64,000 bases of DNA. Origin: CAVQGM01 sp963712065 (GTDB lineage Bacteria > Actinomycetota > Acidimicrobiia > Acidimicrobiales > Acidimicrobilacustridaceae). Both the position numbers and the translations under genes were made by a program. The notes below the pieces were generated by a model, which was given only the letters and a program-made list of their open reading frames with translations, was not told where the DNA came from and did no database searches. The stretch lies in contig CAVQGM010000002.1 in assembly GCA_963712065.1 (NCBI GenBank), forward strand, positions 1,364,001-1,428,000, read 5' to 3'. Shown in pieces: positions 53,692 to 63,431 of the stretch. Positions within the stretch are counted from its first letter, which is position 1; each line of letters begins with the position of its first letter.

Positions 53692-55304
53692 CAGCCCCCC
53701 ACCACGATCGTGTCGATCGACAGCTCACCGACCAGGTCGGTGGGCGCCGCCACCGAGCCGGCCACCGGTGTGGCGATGACGTAGGCGAACGACGGGGGAT
53801 CGTCGAAGCCGAAGCGCATCTCGGCCACCACCGGCCGATCCGACCCGACGTCGAGGGCCAGGCGCTCGAGGCCGAGGGCGTCGGGACCGAGCTCGATCAC
53901 GACCCGGCTGGCGGGCGCGACGACGAGCGCGTCCAGGCCTTCGACGACGTCGAAGCCCCCGCCGGCGACGGCCCGTACGGTGACGGTGGCCGGCTGGGAC
54001 GCCGACGGGTTGGCCACGATCAGGGCGGTGGTGACGGCACCGGGTGCCGAGCCGACGGGCACGAGCCATCGCGTGGCCACGTCGGGGCTGCCCATGGTGG
54101 CGCTGAGGCCGGGCAGCGAGGCGTCGGCGCCTCCGGAGATCACCCGCTGGGCGACGACGGCGACGTCGTTGCGCGACCGCACCAGGATCTGGTGGGCCAC
54201 GCCGACCGGCACCCGGCCGTCGGCGAACACGTCGACCACCCCGTAGCCGCCGGGCTCGACGGTGAGCTCGAACGGCTCGGCCAGCCCGTTGGTGGCGGGG
54301 TCGTCCAACAGCACCTGCACGTCGACCTCGGCCGGCTCCTCGGTGGGGTTCTGGACGACGACCCGTTCGCCGTACCCGACGGCGCCGACGCCGTCGGGGA
54401 AGATCCAGGCCGTGGCCGGCTCGGGCGCGGCGAGCACGGCGGCGAGCCCGGCGGGGACGTCGCCCGAGCCATCGGCGATCTGGAGCTGGTCGACCACGAC
54501 CCGGCCCGATCGGGCCCGCACCGTGGTGGCCAGCTCGGGGCGGAGGGTCACGACGTCGGTGACCTCGAGCACGGCGACCGATCCTCCGGCCACGACGAGC
54601 GACTCGTAGGGCTGAGGGCGGCGGGTGGTGCCCTCGTCGGTCTCGAAGGTGACGTCGATGACGGCCTCGCCGGGGAACGGGTTGAACACGGCGAGCACCA
54701 TGCGGGCACCCGGTTGGGTGGTGCCGGCCGGGACGAACCACGACGACGCCGGAGAGGACGCGCACGGGGCGACGGTGCGGCCCTCCGGGCCGGCGAGCAC
54801 GTGCTGGACGGCGATCTCGCCCCCGTCGACCTCGACCAGCGCCGCCGCCCAGGGCGCGGTCACGACCTCGCTCACCGGGAGGTCGACGCGCTCGTGGGCG
54901 GGCACCTCGAAGTCACGCACGGCGACGGCGCCCTCGGACGGGTACGCGGTGAGGCGACCCCGTCGGGCCTGGCCGGACCCGTTGACGACGACGACGGTCT
55001 GCTCGGCGGCGCCCTCGGGTGTGCCGGTGGCGGTGCCGCCGGCGCAGTACCAGGTGGAACCGGCGGCGTCGGGACCACCGGCGAGGGGCATCGCCACGAC
55101 GGCGGCGGCCGCGGCGGCCGACTCGTCGTCGGCGCGCGAGACGACCACGGCGGCGGCGATCAAGGCGGGCACGAGCACCAGCGCCGGCCACCGCCAGGCG
55201 CGCAGCGGGGCCCGCCCGGTGCCCGCCCGCCGATCGTCGGCCCTTCGCTCGGGGGACCGGCGCTCGGGGGACCGGCGCTCGGCCCGTCGACGTCGCGCGC
55301 TCAT
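53691..55304 (-). CDS. Single-pass extracytoplasmic protein, DUF5719-like
   Basis: The 537-residue protein has an Arg-rich cytoplasmic start, one membrane helix (about 40-58) and a long beta-rich exterior. The exterior is built from repeated Ig-like stretches: a pattern of WFVPAG or WLVPVG followed by VFNPFP or VANPSA recurs about three times. This matches the actinobacterial DUF5719 group found beside envelope glycosyltransferases. Its ATG overlaps the stop of the large GT2 gene (ATGA). A scaffold role in envelope-glycan export is inferred only from position. Confidence 0.72.
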   Translation of the reverse strand: MSARRRRAERRSPERRSPERRADDRRAGTGRAPLRAWRWPALVLVPALIAAAVVVSRADDESAAAAAAVVAMPLAGGPDAAGSTWYCAGGTATGTPEGAAEQTVVVVNGSGQARRGRLTAYPSEGAVAVRDFEVPAHERVDLPVSEVVTAPWAAALVEVDGGEIAVQHVLAGPEGRTVAPCASSPASSWFVPAGTTQPGARMVLAVFNPFPGEAVIDVTFETDEGTTRRPQPYESLVVAGGSVAVLEVTDVVTLRPELATTVRARSGRVVVDQLQIADGSGDVPAGLAAVLAAPEPATAWIFPDGVGAVGYGERVVVQNPTEEPAEVDVQVLLDDPATNGLAEPFELTVEPGGYGVVDVFADGRVPVGVAHQILVRSRNDVAVVAQRVISGGADASLPGLSATMGSPDVATRWLVPVGSAPGAVTTALIVANPSASQPATVTVRAVAGGGFDVVEGLDALVVAPASRVVIELGPDALGLERLALDVGSDRPVVAEMRFGFDDPPSFAYVIATPVAGSVAAPTDLVGELSIDTIVVGG

Positions 55305-58300
55305 GGTGCCGCTCCGGCGGCGATCGTCGCCGACGGGCCCGGGGCATCGTCCGAGGGCGGGTCCGCAGGGGGCAGTCGCCTCCTCGGCGGCCCGGGTCGG
55401 AGGCGACGGTCCTCGTCGGTGACGACACGGACCCGCAGCAGGTAGACGACGGCGAGGATCCACAGGGCGGCTTGTCCGGCGAGGGCGAGGTAGCGCAACG
55501 GGGAGGTGGCGAAGCGCAGCGACGCCGAACCGCTCCCGTCGACCACGAAGGCGTTGGCCCAACCGAACGCGGTGCCGCGCGTGGCCGTGCCCTCCTCGAC
55601 CTGGAGCTCCCACCGGTCGGATCCGGCCGCCGCCTGGTAGACGACCGAGGACTCGAGGTCGCCCTCGAAGCGCTGGGGGCCGTCCTCGTCGGGCAGCGCC
55701 GCCGGTGCCCCCCGCAGCTCGGGGAGCACCTGGTCGACGAGCGCATCCCCGCCCTCGGGCACCTCGGTGCCCGAGGGGAGCACCGCCCGTGACGGCCCCC
55801 ACGCATCGTTGCGGTAGACGACGACGCCGGCGGGCAGATCGATGGTCGAGAGGTCGAGCTGGCCGTCGAGCAGGGCCAACAGCTCCGCCGGTCGGGGCTC
55901 GAGGTCGTCGCGGTACGGCGCCGGGGCGGCAGCCAGCGGCACGACCACGTAGCGGACGCCCATCGGCGCCAGCAACGCGCCGAGGCGGCTCGTGCCACCC
56001 TCCGCTGCCGCCTCGAGCACGCCGCCGAGGCGGTCGTCGGTGGGCCCTTCCGAGCTCCCCGCCCAGCGGTCGGCGACCGTCGGCAGGCCGTCGTCGGAGG
56101 TGGCATAGGCGAGGGTGGCGTCGGTGCCCGCGCCCCCGGGCGTGATCGCCGGCGCGTCGAGGCGCCAGCCCGCCATCGGGAGCACCGACGCGTCACCGAC
56201 CCACAGCACCCGGAACGGTGTCTCCTCCCCCTCCTTGTCGAGGAACGAGAGGGTCCGTTCGAAGTCGCCGCGCGGCAGCGACCACCGGCCGTCGGTCGCA
56301 CCGGCCAGCACCGGCAGCACGCCGAGCACGAGCGCGGCGCCGGCCAGCAGCGAGAGGATCTGCCGCCAACCGAAGTGGTAGTCGGGCAGGTCGGCCTCGA
56401 ACGCGGCCATGCCCAGCGCCGAGGCGAGGGCGACGCCGACCGCGGCGGGGGCCAGGAGCTGTTCGGCGGCGGGCACGGCGCCGGGCAGCCACCCCTCGGC
56501 GGCGACCCAGGTGAGCCCCATCGACGCCAGCACGACGGCCCACGCCCGGACCGCCCACGCCAGGCGCCAGTGCCGGCCGATCAGCAGGGCGAGCGCACTC
56601 GTGAGGAGGAACACGTAGCCGAGGGGCGGGGCGCCGAGGGGTCCCGTCTCGAACCGGAGGATCTCGGCCACGCCGAGCGGGTCACCCGCCGAGGAGCCGA
56701 CGCCGGCGAGCGTGTCCCAGTCGGCCACCACCAGCCCGGTGCTCCAGGGAAGCTGCAGCACGAAGGCGACGATCGATCCCCCCACACCGGCCACCAGCAC
56801 CCGGCCGGCCCCGGTCGCCTGTCCGGCGATCAGCCCGCCGACCACCAGCACCGACGCGAGGGCGGTGGGCAACAGGATGGCCGATGGCACGAGCATGGCG
56901 GCCAGGGCGGCGATCACGCCGAGGGCCACGACGCGCTGCACGAGGGGCCGGGTCCGAACGCCCGGCCCGGCGTCCCCGCCGAGCATCCCGTACGGGGCGA
57001 GACCGGTGGCCCGGGCCAGCTGCGAGAGCAGCCACGGCACCGCCGCCCACACCGCGAGCGAGCCCCACGAGCCGGCGGCGATGGCGTTGTAGGGCACCGG
57101 GACGCAGAGGAACACGACGAGGGCGACGAGACGGGACCGCCGCGAGCCGATGGGCTTGGCCAGTCGCCACACACCGGCGGCGCCGACGGGCAGCATCCCG
57201 AGGATCAGGATCTGGCGGAGCAGGTCGAGGGAGCCGAACGTGACGAACCCGAGGGCGCCGAGCGCGCCGAGCCCGGTGGGGTTGGGGGCCTCGGCGCCGA
57301 GGCCCGGTTGCCGGTAGCCGCTGACCCACTGGCGCACCAGGTCGAACGTGCTGTCGCCGAAGAGGGGGAAGTCGCCGACGGCCGGGATGCGGCCGAGCAG
57401 GAGGTCGCGGCTGCCGATCACCAGCACGCCGAGCACGATGGCCCAGGCGATCACCGCGGTGCCCGCCTTGGACGACGGCATGGGTTCGCCGGCGTCGTCC
57501 GATCGGGACTCGCGGACCAGCACATCGTCTTGCGCGCCGAGCTGGCCTCGCAGGAACGCCGAGAGGCGGATGAACCCGCCCGTCTGCAGACGCCGCACTT
57601 CCTTGTCCGGCTCACGGCGGATGGCCTTGAGCTCGCGGCGGCGACGACGGATCTCGCCACTGCGTCTGGCGTTCCACGGCCAGGCGCCGGCCACGTCGCG
57701 GGCGTGGCGGAAACGCCCGAGCAGCACGGAGTAGACGACCTCGAGCACCATCACGACGAACGCCTGCGGGAGCACGCGCAGGCGGCTCCAGCGCGTGTAG
57801 GCGACCTTCGAGGCGCGAAGTCGGTGGCGGGCCTGCAGCTTGCGACGGTCGTCGACGGGCCGGCGGATGCCGAGAGCCTCGAGGTGGCCGACCCGCGCCG
57901 CCGGGGCCACGACCACGCGAGCGCCGGCGACGTGGGCGCGCCAGCACAGGTCGAGGTCCTCGCCGTGGTAGTCGATGCCGGGGTCGAAGCCCCCGAGCAC
58001 CTGGAACAGGTCGGCCCGGACCAGGGTGGCGGCCCCCGGCACGTAGAAGACGTCGCGCACCGAGTCGTGTTGGGACTGGTCGAGCTCGTAACGATCGACG
58101 TAGGGCGCCGGGTAGCCCGACTTGTCGGCGCCCATGCCGACCGAGAGGAGCTGGCGGGGGTCGTGCCAGTCGACGATCTTGGGCCCGACGATCCCGGCGT
58201 TGGACCGGAAGGCCTCCTCGACCATGACCTGGACGGCGTCGGGGTCGAGGCGCACGTCGTCGTGGCAGAACAGGAAGAACGCCGCCCCCTCGACCGCACC

Positions 58301-58579
58301 GATGACCTCGTTGGCGGCGGGCCCGAACCCGGGGTCGTCGTCGAGGGACCGGATGGCGGCGTCGGGCAGGACGTCGGCGATCAGCTCCCGCAGCGGGAGG
58401 ACGCTGCCGGCGTCGACCACCAGCACCGACGTGTTGGCGTAGGTCTGGGCCGCGATCGACCGCAGGGTGTCGTCGAACCAGGCGCCCGGGTCGTGGGTGA
58501 CCAGGACGATCACGACGGGTGGCGCCTCCGGCAGCTGCGGCCCGGGCGCGACGGTGGCCTGTTGGTCCGCGGTGCTCAC
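55301..58579 (-). CDS. GT2 glycosyltransferase fused to a multi-helix membrane domain
   Basis: This 1092-residue protein has an N-terminal GT2 domain (about 20-270) with VIVLVTHDPGAWFDDTLRS, FLFCHDDVRLDPDA (DxD-type), VPGAATLVRADLF and GFDPGIDYHGEDLDLCWRAH. A region with an Arg/Glu-rich linker near 300-350 follows, then about 12-14 membrane helices to about 800, an exterior domain and a last helix. The GT domain resembles rhamnosyl/galactofuranosyl transferases. It heads the operon with the DUF5719-like and thioredoxin-fold genes. Confidence 0.88.
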   Translation of the reverse strand: MSTADQQATVAPGPQLPEAPPVVIVLVTHDPGAWFDDTLRSIAAQTYANTSVLVVDAGSVLPLRELIADVLPDAAIRSLDDDPGFGPAANEVIGAVEGAAFFLFCHDDVRLDPDAVQVMVEEAFRSNAGIVGPKIVDWHDPRQLLSVGMGADKSGYPAPYVDRYELDQSQHDSVRDVFYVPGAATLVRADLFQVLGGFDPGIDYHGEDLDLCWRAHVAGARVVVAPAARVGHLEALGIRRPVDDRRKLQARHRLRASKVAYTRWSRLRVLPQAFVVMVLEVVYSVLLGRFRHARDVAGAWPWNARRSGEIRRRRRELKAIRREPDKEVRRLQTGGFIRLSAFLRGQLGAQDDVLVRESRSDDAGEPMPSSKAGTAVIAWAIVLGVLVIGSRDLLLGRIPAVGDFPLFGDSTFDLVRQWVSGYRQPGLGAEAPNPTGLGALGALGFVTFGSLDLLRQILILGMLPVGAAGVWRLAKPIGSRRSRLVALVVFLCVPVPYNAIAAGSWGSLAVWAAVPWLLSQLARATGLAPYGMLGGDAGPGVRTRPLVQRVVALGVIAALAAMLVPSAILLPTALASVLVVGGLIAGQATGAGRVLVAGVGGSIVAFVLQLPWSTGLVVADWDTLAGVGSSAGDPLGVAEILRFETGPLGAPPLGYVFLLTSALALLIGRHWRLAWAVRAWAVVLASMGLTWVAAEGWLPGAVPAAEQLLAPAAVGVALASALGMAAFEADLPDYHFGWRQILSLLAGAALVLGVLPVLAGATDGRWSLPRGDFERTLSFLDKEGEETPFRVLWVGDASVLPMAGWRLDAPAITPGGAGTDATLAYATSDDGLPTVADRWAGSSEGPTDDRLGGVLEAAAEGGTSRLGALLAPMGVRYVVVPLAAAPAPYRDDLEPRPAELLALLDGQLDLSTIDLPAGVVVYRNDAWGPSRAVLPSGTEVPEGGDALVDQVLPELRGAPAALPDEDGPQRFEGDLESSVVYQAAAGSDRWELQVEEGTATRGTAFGWANAFVVDGSGSASLRFATSPLRYLALAGQAALWILAVVYLLRVRVVTDEDRRLRPGPPRRRLPPADPPSDDAPGPSATIAAGAAP

Positions 58580-58681
58580 GACCCGCCGAGGGTACTCGCC
58601 GCCGGGCCGGGTCTGGTCTACCCCCGTACGGTCGCGACGAGGGCCCCACGGGCCCGGTTGAGCGGCCGCGACGGCCGCCGG

Positions 58682-58687
58682 TACGGT
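58682..58687 (+). promoter_or_regulatory. Candidate -10 hexamer (TACGGT)
   Basis: TACGGT ends 7 bases before the ATG at 58695. It likely drives the small gene and the downstream GT4 gene as a leaderless message. Confidence 0.45.
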
Positions 58688-58694
58688 GGCCGGG

Positions 58695-58871
58695 ATGGCT
58701 GACGAGGTGACCCGGCTGCTGCGCGACTCGTTCTACGTGACGGTCGGCTTCGGCGTGCTCGGGTTCCAGAAGCTGCAGGTCCGCCGGCGTGAGCTCGAAC
58801 GCCGGCTCGCACCGGTCGTGGGCGATGCCACGGGCCGGGTCGGGCGCCTGCTCGGCCACGACCGGGCCTGA
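58695..58871 (+). CDS. Small conserved-looking protein upstream of GT4
   Basis: The 58-residue protein is of unknown function. Its amphipathic helix LLRDSFYVTVGFGVLGFQKLQVRRRELERRL suggests a membrane-edge helix followed by a basic coiled segment. The ATG at 58695 fits the leaderless pattern. The next gene starts 8 bases after its stop, so it is probably translated from the same mRNA. Confidence 0.65.
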   Translation: MADEVTRLLRDSFYVTVGFGVLGFQKLQVRRRELERRLAPVVGDATGRVGRLLGHDRA

Positions 58872-58878
58872 CCGACCG

Positions 58879-59994
58879 GTGGGTCGCCTCCGCGTCGCGG
58901 TCGACGCCGTTCCGCTCGTCGACACCCGCACCGGCGTCGGTCGGTTCGTCGACGAGACGGTCACCCGGTTGGCCCGCCGGGCCGATCTCTCCCTGACCGC
59001 CTACGGGTGGGCACCGGGCGGCAAGGAGGCCATGGAGGCCGCCGTGCCCGCCGGGGTGCGGGTGGCGGCGATGCCGATGGCCGGCCCCCAGTTCCGGTTC
59101 CTGTGGCGGCGCGTGCCCTTCCCGCCGATCGAGCTGGTGACCGGGCCGGTCGACGTCGTGCACGGGCCCAACTTCGTCGTCCCCCCCGCCGTCCGCGCCG
59201 GCGAGCTCGTCACCGTGCACGACCTGACGATCCTGCGGTACCCGGAGCTGTGCACGCCCGACACGCTCCAGTTCCCCTCGCTGCTCGAGCGCTCGCTCCG
59301 CCGGGGAGCCTGGGTGCACACGGTGTCCCACCACGTGGCCGACGAGGTGGTCGAGATCCTCGGCGCCGACCCGGCGCGGGTGGTGACGATCCCGAACGGC
59401 GTGACCCCCGTGCCCGAGGGCGATCCTGCCGACGGGCACCGCCTGGCCGGCGCCGATCGCTACGTCCTCGCCCTCGGGACGGTCGAGCCCCGCAAGGACC
59501 TGCCCCGTCTGGTCGCCGCCTTCGACCTCGTCGCCGACGACGATCCCGAGCTCCGCCTCGTGGTCGCCGGTCCGGAGGGATGGGGGGCCGAGCGCTTCGA
59601 CGGCGCCGTCGCCCGGGCCCGCCACCGCGACCGCGTCGTGCGCCTCGGATGGGTCAGCGATCACGACCGCGCCGCCCTCCTCCGCGGGGCGGCCGTGTAC
59701 GCCTACCCCTCGATCTACGAGGGCTTCGGCCTGCCGCCGCTCGAGGCCATGTCGGCCGACACGCCCGTGGTCACCACCACCGCCGGGGCCATCCCCGAGG
59801 TCGTGGGCGACGCCGCCGTGCTCGTCCCGCCCCGGGACGTCGACGCCCTGGCCGGGGCCCTCCGCCGGGTGCTGGACGACGACGCCCTCGCCGACGAGCT
59901 GCGACGGCGAGGCCGCACGCGGGCCGCCGGCTACTCGTGGGACGAGACCGCCGAGGCGTTGGTCCGGTTGTACCACCGGGTGGCGGGGTCCTAG
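58879..59994 (+). CDS. GT4-family glycosyltransferase
   Basis: The 371-residue GT-B enzyme has RVAVDAVPLVDTRTGVGRFVDE at the N-terminus and VHDLTILRYPELCTP. The donor-site motif YPSIYEGFGLPPLEAMSADTPVV near 273-295 includes the GT4 EGFGLPPLE. It resembles mannosyltransferases of the WbaZ/PimB group that use GDP- or UDP-sugars. It is followed by GDP-deoxysugar genes. The GTG at 58879 is preferred by alignment to the family N-terminus. Confidence 0.92.
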   Translation: MGRLRVAVDAVPLVDTRTGVGRFVDETVTRLARRADLSLTAYGWAPGGKEAMEAAVPAGVRVAAMPMAGPQFRFLWRRVPFPPIELVTGPVDVVHGPNFVVPPAVRAGELVTVHDLTILRYPELCTPDTLQFPSLLERSLRRGAWVHTVSHHVADEVVEILGADPARVVTIPNGVTPVPEGDPADGHRLAGADRYVLALGTVEPRKDLPRLVAAFDLVADDDPELRLVVAGPEGWGAERFDGAVARARHRDRVVRLGWVSDHDRAALLRGAAVYAYPSIYEGFGLPPLEAMSADTPVVTTTAGAIPEVVGDAAVLVPPRDVDALAGALRRVLDDDALADELRRRGRTRAAGYSWDETAEALVRLYHRVAGS

Positions 59995-60071
59995 CGGGGG
60001 CGTCGGGCCCACCTACACTCCGGTGCCGTCGGGCCGTCGCGGCGGCGCAGCCGAGGGAAGCCGGGGAGCAG

Positions 60072-60977
60072 ATGAAGGCGCTGGTCACGGGAGCACGTGG
60101 CTTCGTGGGCCGTCACCTGGTGGCGCTGCTGGAGGACCATGGCGACGAGGTCGTCGGCGTCGACCGCGTCGACGGGCCCGACCTGCTCGACGGTGAGGGC
60201 TGGCGGGAGCTCGTCGCCGGCGTCGACCCCGATGCCGTGTACCACCTGGGTGGGTGGAGCGACGTCGGCGCGTCGTGGGACCACCCCCGGGCCGCGTTCG
60301 ACGTGAACGCGGTCGGCACCCTCAACGTCGTCCAGGCGTGTCGGGACCACCGGGCCCGCGTGCTCGTCGTGAGCAGCGCCGACGTCTACGGCAAGGTCAC
60401 CCTGACCGAGCTGCCGCTCACCGAGGACGCACCCCTGCGACCCATCACCCCGTACGCGGCGAGCAAGGCGGCCGCCGACTTCCTGGCTCTGCAGGCCTGG
60501 CTCGGCTACGGCGTCGAGGTACTGCGCGTGCGGGCGTTCAACCACCTCGGGCCCGGGCAGACCAACCGGTTCGTGGCGCCGGCGCTCGCCGAGCGCATCG
60601 CCCGCAACGAGCTCGACGGCACCGAGGAGGTGCCGGTCGGCAACCTCACCCCGCGACGCGACTTCACCGACGTGCGCGACGTGGTTCGTGCCTACCGGCT
60701 GCTCGTCGAGCACGGCGAGCCCGGCGAGGCCTACAACGTGTGCCGGGGGGAAGACCTCGCCATCAGCGAGCTGGCCGAGCGGCTGGTCTCCCAGGCCAGC
60801 CGCCCGATGCGCCTCGAGGCCGACCCGGCACTGCAGCGACTGGTCGAGACGCCGGTGCTGCGGGGCGACGCCACCCGCCTGCACAAGGTCACCGGCTGGA
60901 CGCCCGAGATCCCCCTCGACCAGACCCTCGCCGACATCCTCGACGAGTGGCGCGGACGCGTCGCCGATCAGGGCTGA
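60072..60977 (+). CDS. NAD-dependent sugar epimerase/reductase (GDP-6-deoxymannose reductase-like)
   Basis: The 301-residue extended SDR has the Rossmann motif TGARGFVGRHL near residues 6-16, SSADVYG with the active Ser/Thr region, and YAASKAAAD with the catalytic Tyr/Lys near 133-141. It also has FNHLGPGQTNRFV and RRDFTDVRDV, typical of GDP-4-keto-6-deoxymannose reductases (Rmd). With gmd 510 bases away it could make GDP-rhamnose or a related sugar. A TACACT hexamer and GGGGAGCAG before the ATG indicate a leadered transcript. Confidence 0.88.
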   Translation: MKALVTGARGFVGRHLVALLEDHGDEVVGVDRVDGPDLLDGEGWRELVAGVDPDAVYHLGGWSDVGASWDHPRAAFDVNAVGTLNVVQACRDHRARVLVVSSADVYGKVTLTELPLTEDAPLRPITPYAASKAAADFLALQAWLGYGVEVLRVRAFNHLGPGQTNRFVAPALAERIARNELDGTEEVPVGNLTPRRDFTDVRDVVRAYRLLVEHGEPGEAYNVCRGEDLAISELAERLVSQASRPMRLEADPALQRLVETPVLRGDATRLHKVTGWTPEIPLDQTLADILDEWRGRVADQG

Positions 60978-61447
60978 TCGTCGCGGAGGGCGGCGACGGC
61001 CCGCGCCGCCACCTGACGCGCCGCGGCCAGCTGAGCACGGTCGTCGGCCCGGGCTGCGAGGTCGGCCAGCGATCCGAGCCTGGTGCGCCAGCCGTCGAGG
61101 AGGTCCTCGGCCACGGCCGCCGGGAGCCGGCCGAGGAGGGCGAGGTCGTGCTCGAACAGGGCGAGCTGGAGCTCGACCTCGGTGTAGCGGGGCACGCTGA
61201 GCGGCAGGCGGTCGGCCTTGGCCGTCGGGTAGTCGGTGTCGGCCACCAGCTCGGCGGGCTCCACCTTGAAGATGCCGGCCAGCAGCGCCACCGTGCGCTC
61301 GCTCGGCGGCGACAGGCCCGCCTCGAGGTGGGACACCGCGACGCGGGAGATGGCCAGGCGCTCGGCGAGCTCCTGCTGGGTCATCCCGGTCTTGGCCCGC
61401 AGGTCGGCGAGCCGGCGCCCAAGGTTCTCGGCCACGTGCCAACCCAC
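60968..61447 (-). CDS. XRE-family helix-turn-helix regulator
   Basis: The 159-residue protein has an N-terminal Cro/C1-type HTH at about 6-60: LGRRLADLRAKTGMTQQELAERLAISRVAVSHLEAGLSPPSERTVALLAGIF. A C-terminal helical domain without recognised ligand motifs follows. It diverges from gmd and converges on the reductase gene with a 10-base overlap, so it could regulate GDP-sugar genes. The GTG at 61447 gives five residues before the HTH helix; a GTG four codons inward is possible. Confidence 0.88.
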   Translation of the reverse strand: MGWHVAENLGRRLADLRAKTGMTQQELAERLAISRVAVSHLEAGLSPPSERTVALLAGIFKVEPAELVADTDYPTAKADRLPLSVPRYTEVELQLALFEHDLALLGRLPAAVAEDLLDGWRTRLGSLADLAARADDRAQLAAARQVAARAVAALRDDQP

Positions 61448-61486
61448 TTAGCAGACGGATCCGAGGGCCTAGGGTAGTCATCGACC

Positions 61487-62472
61487 ATGGCGAAGCGTGC
61501 GCTCATCACCGGCATCACCGGCCAGGACGGCTCCTACCTGGCCGAGTTCCTGCTCGAGCAGGGCTACGAGGTGATCGGCATGGTGCGCCGCTCGTCCACG
61601 GTCAACTTCGAGCGCATCTCCCACCTCCAGGACCACCTCACCCTCACCGCCGGCGACCTGCTCGACGAGGCGTCGCTCATCGAGGTGCTGCGGAGCCACC
61701 GCCCCGACGAGGTCTACAACCTCGCGGCCCAGTCGTTCGTGCAGACCTCGTTCAGCCAGCCGGTGCTCACCGGCGAGACCACCGCGCTCGGCGTCACCCG
61801 CCTCCTCGACGCCATCCGCATCGTCGATCCCGACATCCGCTTCTACCAGGCGTCGTCGAGCGAGATGTTCGGCAAGGTCGTCGAGGTGCCCCAGACGCGA
61901 GACCACGCCCGTTCCACCCGCGCAGCCCCTACGGCGTCGCCAAGGTGTACGGGCACTGGATCACGGTGAACTACCGCGAGAGCTACGACCTGCACGCCAC
62001 CAGCGGGATCCTGTTCAACCACGAGTCGCCCCGACGGGGTCTCGAGTTCGTCACCCGCAAGATCAGCCATCACGTGGCCCAGATCAAGCTCGGCATGGCC
62101 ACCGAGCTGCGGCTCGGCAACCTCGAGGCGCAGCGCGACTGGGGGTTCGCCGGCGACTACGTCGAGGCCATGTGGCTGATGCTCCAGCAGGACGAGCCCG
62201 ACGACTACGTGGTGGCGACCGGCGAGACCCATTCGGTCCGCGAGTTCTGCGAGCTGGCCTTCGGCCACGTCGGCCTCGACTGGGAGGACCACGTCGTGGT
62301 CGACGAGCACTTCTTCCGGCCGGCCGAGGTCGACCTCCTGGTGGGCGACGCCGACCAAGGCCCGCGACGACGCTCGGGTGGAAGCCCAAGACCCCCTTCC
62401 CGGACCTCGTGCGCGATGATGGTCGACGCCGACCTCGATCTGCTGTCCGGCCGCCTGCGCGCCCTGCACTGA
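61487..62472 (+). CDS. gmd: GDP-mannose 4,6-dehydratase, with apparent frameshifts
   Basis: Gmd converts GDP-mannose to GDP-4-keto-6-deoxymannose. Frame 1 (61487 to about 61897) has ALITGITGQDGSYLAEFLLE, VNFERISHLQ, VYNLAAQSFVQTSF and QASSSEMFGKV. Frame 2 (about 61912-62350) has SPYGVAKVYGHWITVNYRESY, with the catalytic Tyr/Lys, and FNHESPRRGLEFVTRK. A third piece has LGWKPKTPFPDLVRD. Extra bases near 61898, 61911, 62353, 62366 and 62416 account for the breaks. All family motifs are present across frames, so the intact gene probably encodes about 326 residues. Confidence 0.88.
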
Positions 62473-62474
62473 CC

Positions 62475-63431
62475 ATGATCACCGTGCTGGCGGCGGCGTG
62501 GGCGCAGCCCGGTTCCTCGCGGGGTTGGTGCAGGTCGTCCCCGCCGCCGACGTCACCGCCGTCGTGAACGTCGGTGACGACCTCGAGCTGCACGGGCTGC
62601 ACGTCAGCCCCGACCTCGACACCATCACCTACACGCTCGCCGGCGCCATCGACCGCGGCGCGGGGCTGGGGGCTGGCCGGCGAGACGTGGCAGGCGATGG
62701 AGAGGCTGGCCCGCTACGGGGCCCCGACGTGGTTCAACCTGGGCGACCGCGACCTCGCCACCCACCTCTACCGGACCCGCCGGCTGCGCGAGGGCGCCGA
62801 CCTGACCGACCGTGACCGGCGAGCTCGCCCGGGCCTGGGGGCTCGACCTGCGGTTGCTGCCGGTCATCGACGACCCCGTCCGCACCAGGGTCACGCTGCC
62901 CGACGAGGGTGGGATCGAGGTCGGGTTCCAGGAGTACTTCGTCGAGCGCCGCCACGCGGTGCCGGTGTCGGCCGTGCGGTTCGCGGGCGCCGACGCGGCC
63001 CGGCCCGGCCCCGGGGTGCTCGACCGCCATCGCCGACGCCGACGTGGTCGTGGTGGCGCCGTCGAACCCCATCGTCTCGATCGGCCCGGTGCTGGCGGTG
63101 CCCGGCGTCGCCGAGGCGGTCACCGCCCGGCGGCCGACGGTCGTGGCCGTCTCCCCCATCGTCGCCGGGGCCGCCCTGAAGGGCCCGGCCGACCGGCTCC
63201 TGCCCGAGCTCGGCCACGAGGCGTCGGTCGTCGGCGTCGCCCGGCTCTACGCGTCGTGGGTCGGCACCCTCGTCATCGACGAGGCCGACGCGCGACCTGG
63301 CCGACGCCGTCGAGGCCGAGGGCGTCCGGGCCGTGGTGGCGCCGACGATCATGACCGGCCCGACCGAGGCGGCCGCCCTCGCCCGCGTCGTGCTCGATGC
63401 CGGCGCCGCCGTCGGGGAGCCGGGGCGGTGA
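62475..63431 (+). CDS. cofD: 2-phospho-L-lactate transferase (F420 biosynthesis), with several apparent frameshifts
   Basis: CofD/FbiA joins the F0 chromophore to the phospho-lactate or phosphoenolpyruvate moiety in F420 synthesis. Read across frames it has the CofD N-terminus (MITVLA, then AARFLAGLVQVV), VVNVGDDLELHGLHVSPDLDT, WFNLGDRDLATHLYRT, EVGFQEYFVERRHAVPV and VAPSNPIVSIGPVLAVPG. Single-base breaks fall near 62490, 62665, 62807, 63024 and 63293. The stop overlaps the cofE GTG (GTGA). It corresponds to FbiA of mycobacteria. Confidence 0.87.

Noticed and set aside
61487..63431. gmd and cofD as true pseudogenes
   Set aside because: Every catalytic motif is intact across the frames, codon bias is unchanged, and breaks concentrate at the window end. 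Assembly error explains this better.
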